Assembly: GCA_948146395.1 (NCBI GenBank)
Contig: OX411543.1
Coordinates: forward strand, 21,368,026 to 21,432,025
From: Fragum whitleyi
Lineage: Eukaryota > Mollusca > Bivalvia > Cardiida > Cardiidae
DNA: 64,000 nt
Reading direction: 5' to 3'
The notes below the pieces were generated by a model. That model made no database searches, was not told the DNA's origin, and saw nothing but the letters and a program-made list of their open reading frames with translations. Shown here in pieces: positions 41,322 through 51,117 of the stretch (position 1 is the first letter of the stretch; each line of letters starts with the position of its first letter). Both the position numbers and the translations under genes were made by a program.

Positions 41322-42816
41322 TATACTCCCCACCTACGAAGTAGGGGGGGTATATTGGTTTCACCATGTCTGTCTGTCTGTCTGTCCATCCATCCATCCG
41401 TCCGTCCGTCCATCCATCAGTCCATCCGTAGAACTTCTTATTTCCGGACTCTAACTTAGGAACCAAGTGACCTAAAATCATGAAACTTTATACATATGTT
41501 ACTTATGACCCAAGGAAGTGCCCTATAGTTTTTGGGTCACATAGGTCAAAGGTCAAGGTCACAGTCAGCCTTTGTTCAATTTTCGTTTCCAGACTCTAAC
41601 TCAGGAACCAATTGACCTACAATCATGAAATTTTATACAAATATTGCTTATGACCCAAGGAAGTGCCGTATTGTTTTTGGGTCACATAGGTCAAAGGTCA
41701 AGGTCAAAGTCAGCCTTTGTTCAATTTTCGTTTCTGGACTCTAACTCGAGAACCAAGTGACCTAGAATCATGAAACTTTATGCAAATGTTGCTTATGATC
41801 CTAGGAAGTCCCCTTTCCTTTTTGGGACACATAGGTCAAAGGTCAAGGTCACAGTCAACCTTTGTTCAATTTTCATACCCCCAAAACGAAGTTATGGGGG
41901 GGTATACTGGAATCAGGTTGTCCGTCTGTCCGTCCGTCTGTAGACATAATTTTGTGTCCTCTTTTTCTCTCACAGTTTTGGACCAATTTTGCTGAAATTT
42001 TATCAGGTTGTTTCCTATCATATGAAGTTGTGCACCTGCCATTTTCATCCTGATCCAGTCATTAGTTTAGGAGTTATGGCACTTTGAACTTTTTAAGGAG
42101 GGGGGAAGTAGTCCAAATTTTGTGTCCTCTTCTCCTCCCAAAGTTTTGTACCAATTGTGCTATAATTTTATCAGGCTGTTTCCTATCATATGAAGTTGTG
42201 CACCTGCAATTTTCATCCGGATCCAGTCATTAGTTTAGTTTCGGAGTTATGGCACTTTGAACTTTTTAAGGAAGGGGGGGGGGGGAGAGTAGTCCAAATT
42301 TTGTGTCCTCTTCTCCTCCCACAGTTTTGGATTAATTTTGCTGAAATTTTATCAGTATGTTTCCCATCATATGAAATTGTGCACCTGCAATTTTCATCCT
42401 GATCCAGTCATTAGTTTCAGAGTTATGGCACTTTGAACTTTTTAGGAGGGGGGGGGGGGGGAAGTCAAAATTTAAAATTGCAAAACTCAGTTACCATAAG
42501 GGGAGTTACCAAATTTGGTAAGTAACATCATCTTGTGTTATCATGTTGCAAAAAAATAATGTACTAAAAGCACTTATACTGGGACATAGCCCCGGTAGGA
42601 CAATGCCCTAGTGGGGGGTATGAGTCTGCTTTGCGACAGTTCTAGTTTGTTTCTGGACTCTTAACTCAAGAACCTAGTGACCTAGAATCATGAAACTATA
42701 TGCAAATGCTGCATATGACCTCAATATTTGTTACAAACACATCCTGCACTAATAGTACTTACAATCTGATAAATTGCTTGTGGGGGGTATAAGTCCACTC
42801 TGCGACAGTTCTGGTT
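41322..42816 (+). mobile_element. Pearl/HINE-like element, ATACYCCC type, interrupted (E6)
   Basis: Hairpin start ATACTCCCCACCTACGAAGT AGGGGGGG, (GTCT/CCAT/CCGT)n at 41368-41430. Units start at 41446, 41591 and 41736, exactly 145 bp apart, and a further unit starts at 42655, after a 774-bp nested element. End GGGGGGTATAAGTCCACTCT GCGACAGTTCTGGTT. Confidence 0.83.
41875..42648 (+). mobile_element. Nested pearl/HINE-like element (774 bp)
   Basis: Starts ATACCCCCAAAACGAAGTTA TGGGGGG (hairpin), has GTCCGTCTGTCC, three units of about 170-180 bp beginning near 41950, 42118 and 42300 (TTTTGTGTCCTCTTCTCC), and ends GGGGTATGAGTCTGCTTTGC GACAGTTCTAGTTT. If removed, the host unit reads through from 41874 to 42649 with the 145-bp spacing restored, so the insertion left no target duplication. 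Confidence 0.85.
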
Positions 42817-42859
42817 ACCTTCTATTTTCAATATATCTCTTTCAAATCTTGAGATTTTT

Positions 42860-42899
42860 AAGCCAGTGGAGCGATACAGGCCCTCTTGGGCCTCTTGTT
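42860..42899 (+). mobile_element. Orphan 3' end of a pearl/HINE-like element
   Basis: AAGCCAGTGGAGCGATACAG GCCCTCTTGGGCCTCTTGTT: the CCAGTGGAGC pairs with the GCTCCACTGG start of E5-type elements. It may be the original 3' end of E5, displaced by E6. Confidence 0.6.
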
Positions 42900-42928
42900 A
42901 TAAGATATGCCCCTGAGCTTATGAATAT

Positions 42929-43670
42929 TTTCAGCTCACCTGAGCACAAAGTGCTCAAGGTGAGCTATTGTGATTACTCACCGTCCGTTGTCTGTCTGCC
43001 CATCTATCTGTCCGTCCGTCAATAATTTCTTTAACCACCTTCTCCTACTTAAACTTGGCAGGGATGTTCCTTGGGTAAAGCTCTTTGAAAGTTGTTAAAA
43101 GAATCAAATTCTATCAAAAACTCTGAATGCCATGGTAACAGAAAGGCCAAGATTTGCAAAAATTCTTAGAAAAAATCTTCTCCTAATAAACCACGAGGCC
43201 AATTAAGCTCAAACTTGATAGGGATGGTCCTTGGATGAAGCTCTTTGAAAGTAGTTAAAAGAATTAAATTCTATCAAAAACTCTGAATGCCATGGTAACA
43301 GGAAGGCCAAAATTTGCAAAAAATCTTAGAAAAAAATCTTCTCCTACTAAACCACTAGGCCAATCAAGCTGAAACTTGGCAGGGATGTTCCTTGGGTAAA
43401 GCACTTCAAAAGCCATTAAAAGAAATTTATTTAATCAAAAACTCTGTTTTCCATGGCAACAGAAAGGCTGAAAAATGGCTGAAAACTGCTGAGATTCTTA
43501 TAAAAAATTCTTCTCTTCCTAAACCACTTGACCAATCAAGCATAAACTTTGCAGGGATGATACTTGGGTGAAGCTCATCAAAAGTTGTTAGAAGAATTAA
43601 ATTCTATCAAAAACTTGTGTTGCCATGGTAACAGAAAGGCCAAAATTTGCCAAAAATCTTAGAAAAAAAT
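42929..43670 (+). mobile_element. Pearl/HINE-like element, 3'-truncated (E7)
   Basis: Starts TCAGCTCACCTGAGCACAAA GTGCTC, then CCGTCCGTTGTCTGTCTG. About four units of 157-172 bp (TTCTCCTAATAAACCAC, AAACTTGGCAGGGATGTTCC, GCCATGGTAACAGAAAGGCC). It stops inside a unit near 43670; no 3' hairpin follows. Confidence 0.75.
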
Positions 43671-43964
43671 CTTTTAAACAGATGTTTATATCCTTTTGTA
43701 GATTACTTAAATATTTAATAAATGACCATGCATGCACTCATTCAATATCCTCCAAATTATTGGGTTCTGGTACAATCAGTCATAATCTAGGTTTTCTCAT
43801 GATATCAAGAAGAAAGCAGGTAGAGTCTTCATTCAGACTTCATTTCTGTGCAAGCTGATCTTAGTCTATACTGTCTGCCAAATCTTTTTGCACAGCAGTA
43901 ATATGCCATTAACAAGAGGAGTACTTTTGCTGTTAATCAAAATGTATCAAAAAGCAGGACATTG

Positions 43965-44095
43965 ACAAGTCAATAGTTCCTAAAGCATGTAACTACATCT
44001 TTATCTAAGCTGTAGTTACAAGGTTATTGAATTAAACCAAGAATACATAGATAAGGTAAGTGTTAAAATTCATGATATGTGAGCTATTGACTTGT
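43965..44095. repeat. Foldback repeat (131 bp)
   Basis: Terminal CAAGTCAATAG and CTATTGACTTG are inverted. Inside is a second dyad, TGTAACTACAT..AGCTGTAGTTACA, related to the hairpin at 59688-59763. Confidence 0.6.
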
Positions 44096-44409
44096 TTGAG
44101 CCAATTTTGTCCCTGATTTCATAATTCGTGTTAATAGGGATTATAAGATTTTATACAAGGGTGATAGAACATGTTTCTTCACTGTGGAAGCTGTGATGTT
44201 CAGTTGACTTACGGATTAACGTCCAAATATCTTTGATACTGCTGTATTGGTATTTGGTTAAAATTGGGGTTATCATTAAAGACACACGATGTACCTCATA
44301 AAATAAATGTTTCAAATTCAATTAAGTTTGAACTCAATTTTAAAACGACAAAAATTAAACTCATCAAAATCTAGGCTTGATGTTGAATTGTACACTTTTC
44401 TAGTCAGTA

Positions 44410-44595
44410 TTCTTTCGAATCAGACTCCCAATCTCCCAGCAATGGCTGGATAATCGTAAACCTAACTTGGATTGCCGCTGAAGGCTCGGAAAGGATGAAT
44501 TGCCCTCGCACTTAAGTGAGAGAAATGTCAGGAATCTATTGTTTAACTTATATTACTAAAAAAATGTTGAAAGCTGCATAATGCCCCATGGAAAG
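44410..44595 (+). mobile_element. tRNA-like SINE (family 1), degenerate body
   Basis: TGGATAATCGTAAACCTAAC, AAGGCTCGGAAAGGATG and AAATGTTGAAAGCTGCATAA follow the family order. No head. Confidence 0.5.
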
Positions 44596-45255
44596 AAATC
44601 ATGCAGAGATATTTTTGGATCAATTTCATGATAGGCCATTGAAATGGGCCAATGGCCCATGTCCCATTCATTTTCATGTAAAATCTAAGATTTTGATGGG
44701 CCATCTGCAAAATTGATGGGCCTTTAGGAAAAAATGGTGGGCCAAAGAATCCTTAATACCTATCCTAGATTAAAATAAGCATCATATTTGGATAGATTAT
44801 GTTTAGGGCCCATCCAAAACTGTGATCAGATTTAGTCTAAAACAAATAGTTTGTCCTCAAACACAATACGGCCCATCCCAAAATAATCCCTGGAAATGAA
44901 TTATTTTTTCAGCCTAAACAGAGAAAAAAGCTTCAAACAGGACAGAAAATTCATTGTTAGAAAAAGAGAAAAGAATTTAGAATATGATTTCACTAAAAAT
45001 GCAAGCAATTACCTTGTCATTGTCAAGCAACAAATCAGATATCTACTTTCTTAATGGACCACAGTCAAGTGGTCAGCCTACCATAAACCTAAGGCCCATG
45101 GTTTCAGTTCTGAAAGTGGCAGGATTTTCAGGGATACGTGCTGTCCTCCCGCCAACTAGAAGTGAACTGGTAAGAAACACAGAGTTGCACATAAAATGAT
45201 ATGGGAGGTCTATTTGTAACCGAGCTGAAGGCGTTTGAATCCAGATTTCCTTGTA
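44596..45255. other. Non-coding DNA with clustered GGGCCAT motifs
   Basis: Between 44633 and 44882 the word ATGGGCC or its complement GGCCCAT recurs at least six times, not in a fixed period. The 71-codon frame 44984-45199 has no domain. Confidence 0.4.
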
Positions 45256-45546
45256 CCATATTTCTTCTTATAATAGCGCCCTCCTTATGGTAGCACCCCT
45301 TCACTTTTTACTAGGAAAGCCCACTTCAAATGTCTAAATTTAAGGATCTTATTGGGATTTCTTCTCTAATTTGAGATGAATTTCCTCTAAACAATCATTT
45401 ATATGATTATTTAAAGAAATTAACCTAAAATTAAAATGACCAAAAATACATCTAAATCAGAAAATGCATACTAAATAAAAGATTCCTGACCATGTTATGT
45501 TAAGCTCCAGTGAGCGCTTATTAGGAGAAATACAATATCTTTTTTA
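45256..45546 (-). mobile_element. MITE family N, copy 2
   Basis: CCATATTTCTTCTTATAATA at the left with TA before it; right end ATTAGGAGAAATACAATA is mutated. Centre AAACAATCATTTATATGATT is the family hairpin. Orientation is opposite to 30011. Confidence 0.72.
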
Positions 45547-45624
45547 TTTTTCTCTCATAGTCTGTAATACATGAGTTTGGATTGAGGGACCTAAATCTTC
45601 TGATCACACAAATATCTTTCTTAA

Positions 45625-47062
45625 CCCTTGTCATGCTGAGTAAATTTTGGCTAAAAATTTTCATCAAAATCAAAGGGCAAAAAGCACTGAAAGTACCAAC
45701 TGTAGGTCAATTTTTATTTTGAACTAGAAAGCCATGAATCGCTTGAGTCGCTCCACAGGCTTGAAATTCTTATAAAAGCAGATAAATGTTTTGACTAGAT
45801 TTTTAGATATTTGGGGTTCTACTGATGTTGAAAATGATTTTCAAAGTTTCAACTATATAACAGATAGAGAAATGACCTCCACTCTTAAAAGACATATTTT
45901 TCATCAAAACAAAATAATTTTTGGCTGCATAATAATAGGTCACCCAAAGATCATACCAAAAAAGTTTGATTGATATCCATCAGTTACATTCTGAGAAAAT
46001 GATTTTCATAGTTTCCACTATTTAACATATTGAGGAATGACCTCCACCCATAAAATGCATATTTTCCATCCGATCACAATGATTTTTGGTACACTGATAA
46101 AGGGTAACTCAAGAATCATACCAGTGAAATTTGGTTGATATCCTAAATTTAGATTCTGAGAAAATGATTTGCAAATTTTCCACTATATAATATTTAGAGA
46201 AATGACCTCTGCCCATAAAATGCATATTTTTCATCTGATCACAATGATTTTTTGTAGACTGATAGAGGGTCACTCAAGGATCATTCCAGTAAAATTTGGT
46301 TGATATCCATCTCTTACATTCTGAGAAAATGATTTTCAAAGTTTCCACTATATAACATTTAGAGAAATGACCTCCGCAGATAGAATGCATATTTTCCATC
46401 CGATCACAATGATTTTTTGTAGACTGATAAAGGGTCACTCAAGGATCATTCCAGTGAAATTTGGTTGATATCCATCACTTACAGTCTGAGAAAATGATTT
46501 TCAAAGTTTCCACTATATAACATATAGAGAAAAGACCTCCGCCCATAAAATACATATTTTCCATCCGATCACAATGATTTTTGTAGACTGATAAAGGGCC
46601 ACCCAAGGATCATTCATATAAAATTTAATTGGTATCCATTGATTAGAATCTGAGAAAACTCACTTTTTACCATATTTGGAAATTAGCCATGCCCATTAAA
46701 TCCATGTTTTTTATTGGATCAAAATTTCTTGAACAACTTTGAAAGAGGGTCACCCAAGGATCATTCCTGTGAAGTTTGGTTGAAATCCATCCAGTAGTTT
46801 CTGAGGAGAAGATTTTTAAAGAAAAGTTTACGACCGGACGCACACACGCACGCACGGACGGACGCATGACGGACACAACCCCATGACAATAGCCCCAGTG
46901 GCTTTCAGCCAGTGGAGCTAAAAACTAATCTATTGACAATTCTTGTTTGAAAGTGAGAAACGGGTGGTGTAGACTAACATCAGACTGCACATAATGTGCA
47001 GGCTGATGTTTGTCTATAGCTCCTGCCAAAGTAGAAATATTCCGGGTTCAGCATGACAAGCA
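45625..47062 (+). mobile_element. MITE family X, copy 2, split by a pearl/HINE-like element
   Basis: TTAA at 45621-45624, then CCCTTGTCATGCTGAGTAAA to about 45721. It continues at about 46924 through GAAAGTGAGAAACGGGTGGT to GGTTCAGCATGACAAG (47060). Alignment with the intact 237-bp copy at 7127-7363 locates the interruption. Confidence 0.8.
45722..46924 (-). mobile_element. Pearl/HINE-like element, reverse, 165-bp units (E8)
   Basis: On the minus strand it starts TTTTAGCTCCACTGGCTGAA, then CCGTCCGTGCGTGCGTGTG (46830-46870). Five units spaced exactly 165 bp (GATCACAATG at 46072, 46237, 46402 and 46567; equivalent position 45907). It ends CCTGTGGAGCGACTCAAGCG...TCTAGTT. It is related to E5. 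Short frames within are artefacts. Confidence 0.85.
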
Positions 47063-47569
47063 CCAAGGTATTTCAAGAACTCTCTTATTATCATTTAATT
47101 TATTTGCAAAAAGAGTTACCAGTTATTCATCTCAATATCTTATTCAGAAACGGTGTCCGTATTTATCATTTCATTTTGTAATAACCCAAGTAATCTTATC
47201 TATTGGTCATTAAAGTGACCTTTGTCTAGTTATAGAGATGGTCAAGTGGTCAGTTGGAAGGGATAATCACAGAAAATAGTGATAATCCTTTAAGTGTTAT
47301 TTCCTTTAATGGAATCTAAGTTATCTCTACAAGTCCTAACATTGAAATAGTAATTCTCTGACAAAAATTCAACAAATCTTAAATTTTAACTGAAAATACT
47401 TCCTATGGACCTGTAACATATTTCTCCTTCAAAACTTTTAGTCATCAGATTTATTTTCATTGCAAAATAAAGATGCTTGTCAGACTGCTGACGCACAGGC
47501 TGATCATCCAGAGACTTTTCTCTGCCCATAAATGAAATTGTTTTAGGATGTCATACAAAGGCTCAAATT
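47063..47569. other. Non-coding DNA, nothing recognised
   Basis: No ORF, TIR or tRNA-like element identified. Confidence 0.4.
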
Positions 47570-47645
47570 GATGGCTCAGCCCAAAGCAGTTGTAACTCCC
47601 TATAAACATATAGGGAGTTACAACTGTTTCATGCTGAGCAATCGA
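47570..47645. repeat. Short palindrome family K, copy 2
   Basis: CAGTTGTAACTCCCTATAAA and CATATAGGGAGTTACAACTG pair, flanked by GGCTCAGC and GCTGAGCA. The compensating change of GCCTAT to CCCTAT on one arm and AGGGAG on the other keeps the stem. Confidence 0.8.
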
Positions 47646-47862
47646 AATGATACATCTTACTTATTATTTAGAAACATAGAATACCAAACCATAACATTAC
47701 ATAAACTAAGAGGCTTTTTATGTCATATCTCTGGAAAGTAATTTCATAGTTGCAAAATAAACATTTAGCTGAAATATTTCAGTACTTTCAGTGCTTTGAT
47801 TCTTTATTGATTAAGGATGCAAGATGGTTTGCTACTAAAAAGTCACATTTCAAAAAGAATAT

Positions 47863-48100
47863 GAGCCTGTGTGTGAGATTTCCAACAATTTCAAATATGT
47901 GCAAAGCAAAGACTCTGACCAGCCTGTGCATCCGCACAGTCTGACCAGAGTCTTCGCTATGCGTTTATTAGACAGATAAGGTCTCAAAGTATCTGTAGGC
48001 CATCAGGTAACTTTACATTTACAGTATGTGGCTGTCAACGCTACTCAATGTTTGCAACTCACAAACAATCTAAATTGTTGGAAATGTCAAGCACAGGCTC
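47863..48100 (+). mobile_element. MITE family G, copy 2 (intact, 238 bp)
   Basis: Ends GAGCCTGTGTGTGAGATTTC CAACAAT and ATTGTTGGAAATGTCAAGCA CAGGCTC are inverted. A subterminal hairpin TCTGACCAGCCTGTGC..GCACAGTCTGACCAGA lies at about 47910-47955. Confidence 0.78.
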
Positions 48101-48278
48101 ATATCTATTTTATCTTTTATCCGAAGTTCATGACTGATGACCCCTTTTTAAACAATTTGATCTTCAAATTATCTTTTAAACTTTATCATTTATGAACAAA
48201 TGCAAAAATAATTATACACTAATATAAATACAATGAATTGAAAGATCACTTTAACGTCCAGTTAATCTAGTTTTATCT

Positions 48279-48412
48279 GCCCTGGGTTTTAGATTAAACA
48301 AAAATGGTGCAAACTTTTTGCAAATTTTACCCCACTTTGCATGTGCAATTGCATGCAAAGCATGTTTTATGTGCAAAATATTAGTACTGTTTTATCATCC
48401 TGAACGCAGGGC
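48279..48412. mobile_element. MITE family W, copy 3
   Basis: CCCTGGGTTTTAGATTAAAC, ATGGTGCAAACTTTTTGCAA, central dyad TTTGCATGTGCAATTGCATG CAAAG, end TCCTGAACGCAGGG. Confidence 0.68.
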
Positions 48413-48913
48413 TGGACTATGACAATCACAAGCATTATTGTACAACATAAAAGTAAAACTATGCTTATGTTATTTTACTGAGAAAAACAAAACAAAAACA
48501 TTGCATAGTCTGTATATTACAAAGCTATTTAATCCTTTGAGAACTGGCTAGCTCATATGAAAAGAAATTTTTGATATGATAAATTCAAATATAGATTTCT
48601 GTAAATCATAAATAAGTGTTTTTTTTAGTTTTTTTTTTATTGGGGGGGGGGGGGGGGGAGAATAACTGTGAATGAATTTAAGGAGTCAGTCTTGGAGACC
48701 TTGACTAATTTTGACAGAGACTACCATCTGGGGCTAGGTGGTTTCAATTTAGAACTGTTGCAATACATCTAATCCTGAACAGGTTCTAATTCATCAGTGT
48801 GGTTAACCTTTTCCTAATGTCATCCTGCATTTTGCCACAGAAAAAAAAAATAGGTTAAGAAAACCTTAAGTGAAAAGGGGAAAATTTTGTATCATCTTTG
48901 GTTCTTCTTTTTC
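48413..48913. other. Non-coding DNA with T and G runs
   Basis: A T-rich stretch is followed by seventeen G at 48642-48658. Nothing else is recognised. Confidence 0.5.
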
Positions 48914-49221
48914 ATACCCCCCCCCCCCCCCCCACTCACCCACAAAGTAGAGGGGGTATATTGGTTTCACCCTGTTTGTCTGTCTGTCCATCCATCTGTC
49001 TGTAGACCTCTTTGTTTTCTCACTTTAACTCAAGAACTAATTGACTTAGAATCATTAAACTTTACACACTTGTTGCCAGTGACCCAAGGAGGTGCACTGA
49101 TTGTTTTATGGGTCATTAGGATCAAAGGTCAAGGCCAAAATTGAACTTTGTCCAAAAACTGTTTGTGGAACTGGGGCAAAGGGCCAGTGGAGGTATTAGT
49201 CTGCTATGCAATAGCTCTAGT
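48914..49221 (+). mobile_element. Pearl/HINE-like element, ATACCCC type, single unit (E9)
   Basis: ATACCCC extended to seventeen C (48917-48933), CACAAAGTAGAGGGGGTATA (hairpin arm), GTCTGTCTGTCCATCC, a single ~150-bp unit (TCAAGAACTAATTGACTTAG), end GGAGGTATTAGTCTGCTATG CAATAGCTCTAGT. A minimal member that suggests units can be lost down to one. Frames at 48887-49339 are not genes. Confidence 0.75.
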
Positions 49222-49667
49222 CTTAGCTGATGCTGATGACACCATCAGTTCTGTTCTAGCCATGGTTAGGTGTTCTAGCTGGTGCAATAAAATTGAAATA
49301 TTCTGGAGAGCATTGTTTATAATAATGCAAATAAAATAAAATCAACAGTGGAGAAACTTTAATTCAACGAAGAAAGATAATTTTATTGAATGTTGAAATA
49401 TCGTAGTTGTCTCCCTTGCATCAGGTTCCTGAAGAGTAATATGAAAGTTTATACAAAATCTTTATATATATTGTAGATTACTCATAAAGCATTGGCTAAT
49501 ACTCTCAGCAGGAGGATTTGGGTCTTCAGTGTTAGTAGAACAGGCAGCTGAAAAGATATTTTAAGGTAATTTAACCCTTTTCTTATAAAAATTCAACTGA
49601 GCCAAAATAAAGGGATTGAAGAGGACAATCAAATGGGGGACTTAATTGTAAGATTCTTTATGATTAA
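49222..49667. other. Non-coding DNA, nothing recognised
   Basis: No recognised element before the TTAA-flanked MITE. Confidence 0.4.
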
Positions 49668-49888
49668 CCCTTTCCTGTTTAACAAAATTTTGGACCTGTC
49701 CAGATTCAAAGGTTTTGCAGACGAAAATTTAAAGTGAATTTAATTTGAAAAATAACCATTCAGTAGGGTAGAAAATAGTGTGGAAAAAGAAGAAATTGCT
49801 TGTCAAAAGCAATTTTTTCTTTTTTCACAATGTTTTCTCAATCATAAAATAACAGGCACGTAAAAAGCAGGGATTAAACAGCAAAGGG
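49668..49888 (-). mobile_element. piggyBac-like MITE, copy B (221 bp)
   Basis: TTAA at 49664-49667 and 49889-49892; ends CCCTTTCCTGTTTAACAAAA and TTAAACAGCAAAGGG. Same length as copy A at 468-688 and inverted relative to it. Confidence 0.88.
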
Positions 49889-49971
49889 TTAAATTCCCTT
49901 TGAAAATTATACTACAAGGAAGAGTCTGAAGGCCAGACTATACTCAAGACGTACATATTTTTGACCTGTCA

Positions 49972-50204
49972 AACTAAAAGGGGCCATCTGGGTAGCGCAT
50001 AAAGTGACATCCCTTGTCAGACTGCGCAGCCTGACTAGGTTCAACTTTTTGAAATGCCCTTTTATTCTGAATCTAGAATCAATTAACTTCCAGTGAAAGA
50101 ATTTTTGAAATGTGATACCTTGTTGACATGCTCAAGAACCAATTTCTTTTTCAAATATTCAATTTAAAGAGTTCCGAGATGGTCCCTATTTGTGGGATGG
50201 GTCG
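49972..50204. mobile_element. MITE family Y, copy 3
   Basis: TGACCTGTCAAACTAAAAGG and GGTCCCTATTTGTGGGATGG are the worn ends. Interior CAGACTGCGCAGCCTGACTA corresponds to the GC hairpin of copy 1. Confidence 0.68.
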
Positions 50205-50439
50205 AATTTTAATCCTTCTTATGTTGTTTATGACAAATTCCTGTTGTGCACACTACGAAGCTTTGGCATACAGTATGGACTAAGATTAAACTTCCTGATA
50301 TTTTAATATGCCTGGCTCAATAGTTTCCTACAATTATTTAGTACAGGAGAGGTTAGACAATGTAGGCAAAGATCAGACTACATTTCTGTGCACAGAAGTA
50401 TTGATAAGAGGATAGGAGTTAATGCCAGTCTGAATTCTT

Positions 50440-50632
50440 TATATGGTAAGGCATAAGATGGGTAGATAGATAATCTTAGATATATATGAGATAGAAGTCG
50501 GAGGCTAGGAAAGGGTGTAATGGTAGAACAGGTGAAAGAAATACCAGGAATCCATTGTTAGGTGCTTCGGCCGCCGCGATATAAATGAGAAATTGTTGAA
50601 AGCGGCGTAAAACCCATTCAAAGAAACAAACT
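50440..50632 (+). mobile_element. tRNA-like SINE (family 1), 5'-truncated
   Basis: AGTCGGAGGCTAGGAAAGGG, AAATACCAGGAATCCATTGT, GCCGCCGCGATATAAATGAG, GAAAGCGGCGTAAAACCCAT. No head. Confidence 0.75.
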
Positions 50633-50652
50633 GAATTCTTTATATCTCAATG

Positions 50653-50830
50653 AAACCCTGTGTTGAGGGTTCTCATTTGAATCGTCTCAACAAGACAATT
50701 CAAATGAGTACCAACAACATAGGGTTTGTGCTATTATTAGTGAAGTAATAGAGAAACTGATCCCCTTTATCCCTATTGAAGTACTATATCTAAGATCTGC
50801 ATAAAACTCACTCTGTAGTAGCTGTGTGTG
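50653..50830 (+). repeat. Palindromic repeat family V, copy 2
   Basis: TCTCATTTGAATCGTCTCAA, GACAATTCAAATGAGTACCA ACAACATAGGG, then the CCCCTTTATCCCTATT tail. Confidence 0.68.
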
Positions 50831-51117
50831 CTGACTGATCTTAGGATACATTGTCCACCCAAGCTTAGCCAACAGCCAATGTAATTTCTTCTTGAAGGCA
50901 AAAGATGGGTTACCTGTGGTGAACTGAAAAACAAATGAAAAAATAAAAACTGCCTAGAAGTTTCGCTTTTATCAGGTGTTAGTGCAAGACTATTGTAAGT
51001 GCCTATATACTATGCTCTGACCCCTTGATTTGGTAAGAACCTAAATTACATTTCAAAACATATATAGGTAATAAAGTGAGAAGGAAAAGACTAGGATGAG
51101 AAATGGAAGTCATATTA
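50831..51117. repeat. Non-coding DNA ending in a ~55-bp block repeated at 53541
   Basis: AAGGAAAAGACTAGGATGAG AAATGGAAGTCATATTA (about 51080-51117) recurs as GAAGGAAAAGACTAAGGATG AAAAATAGAAGTCATAATA at about 53561-53600, directly beyond the other side of the MITE plus E10. Confidence 0.6.
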
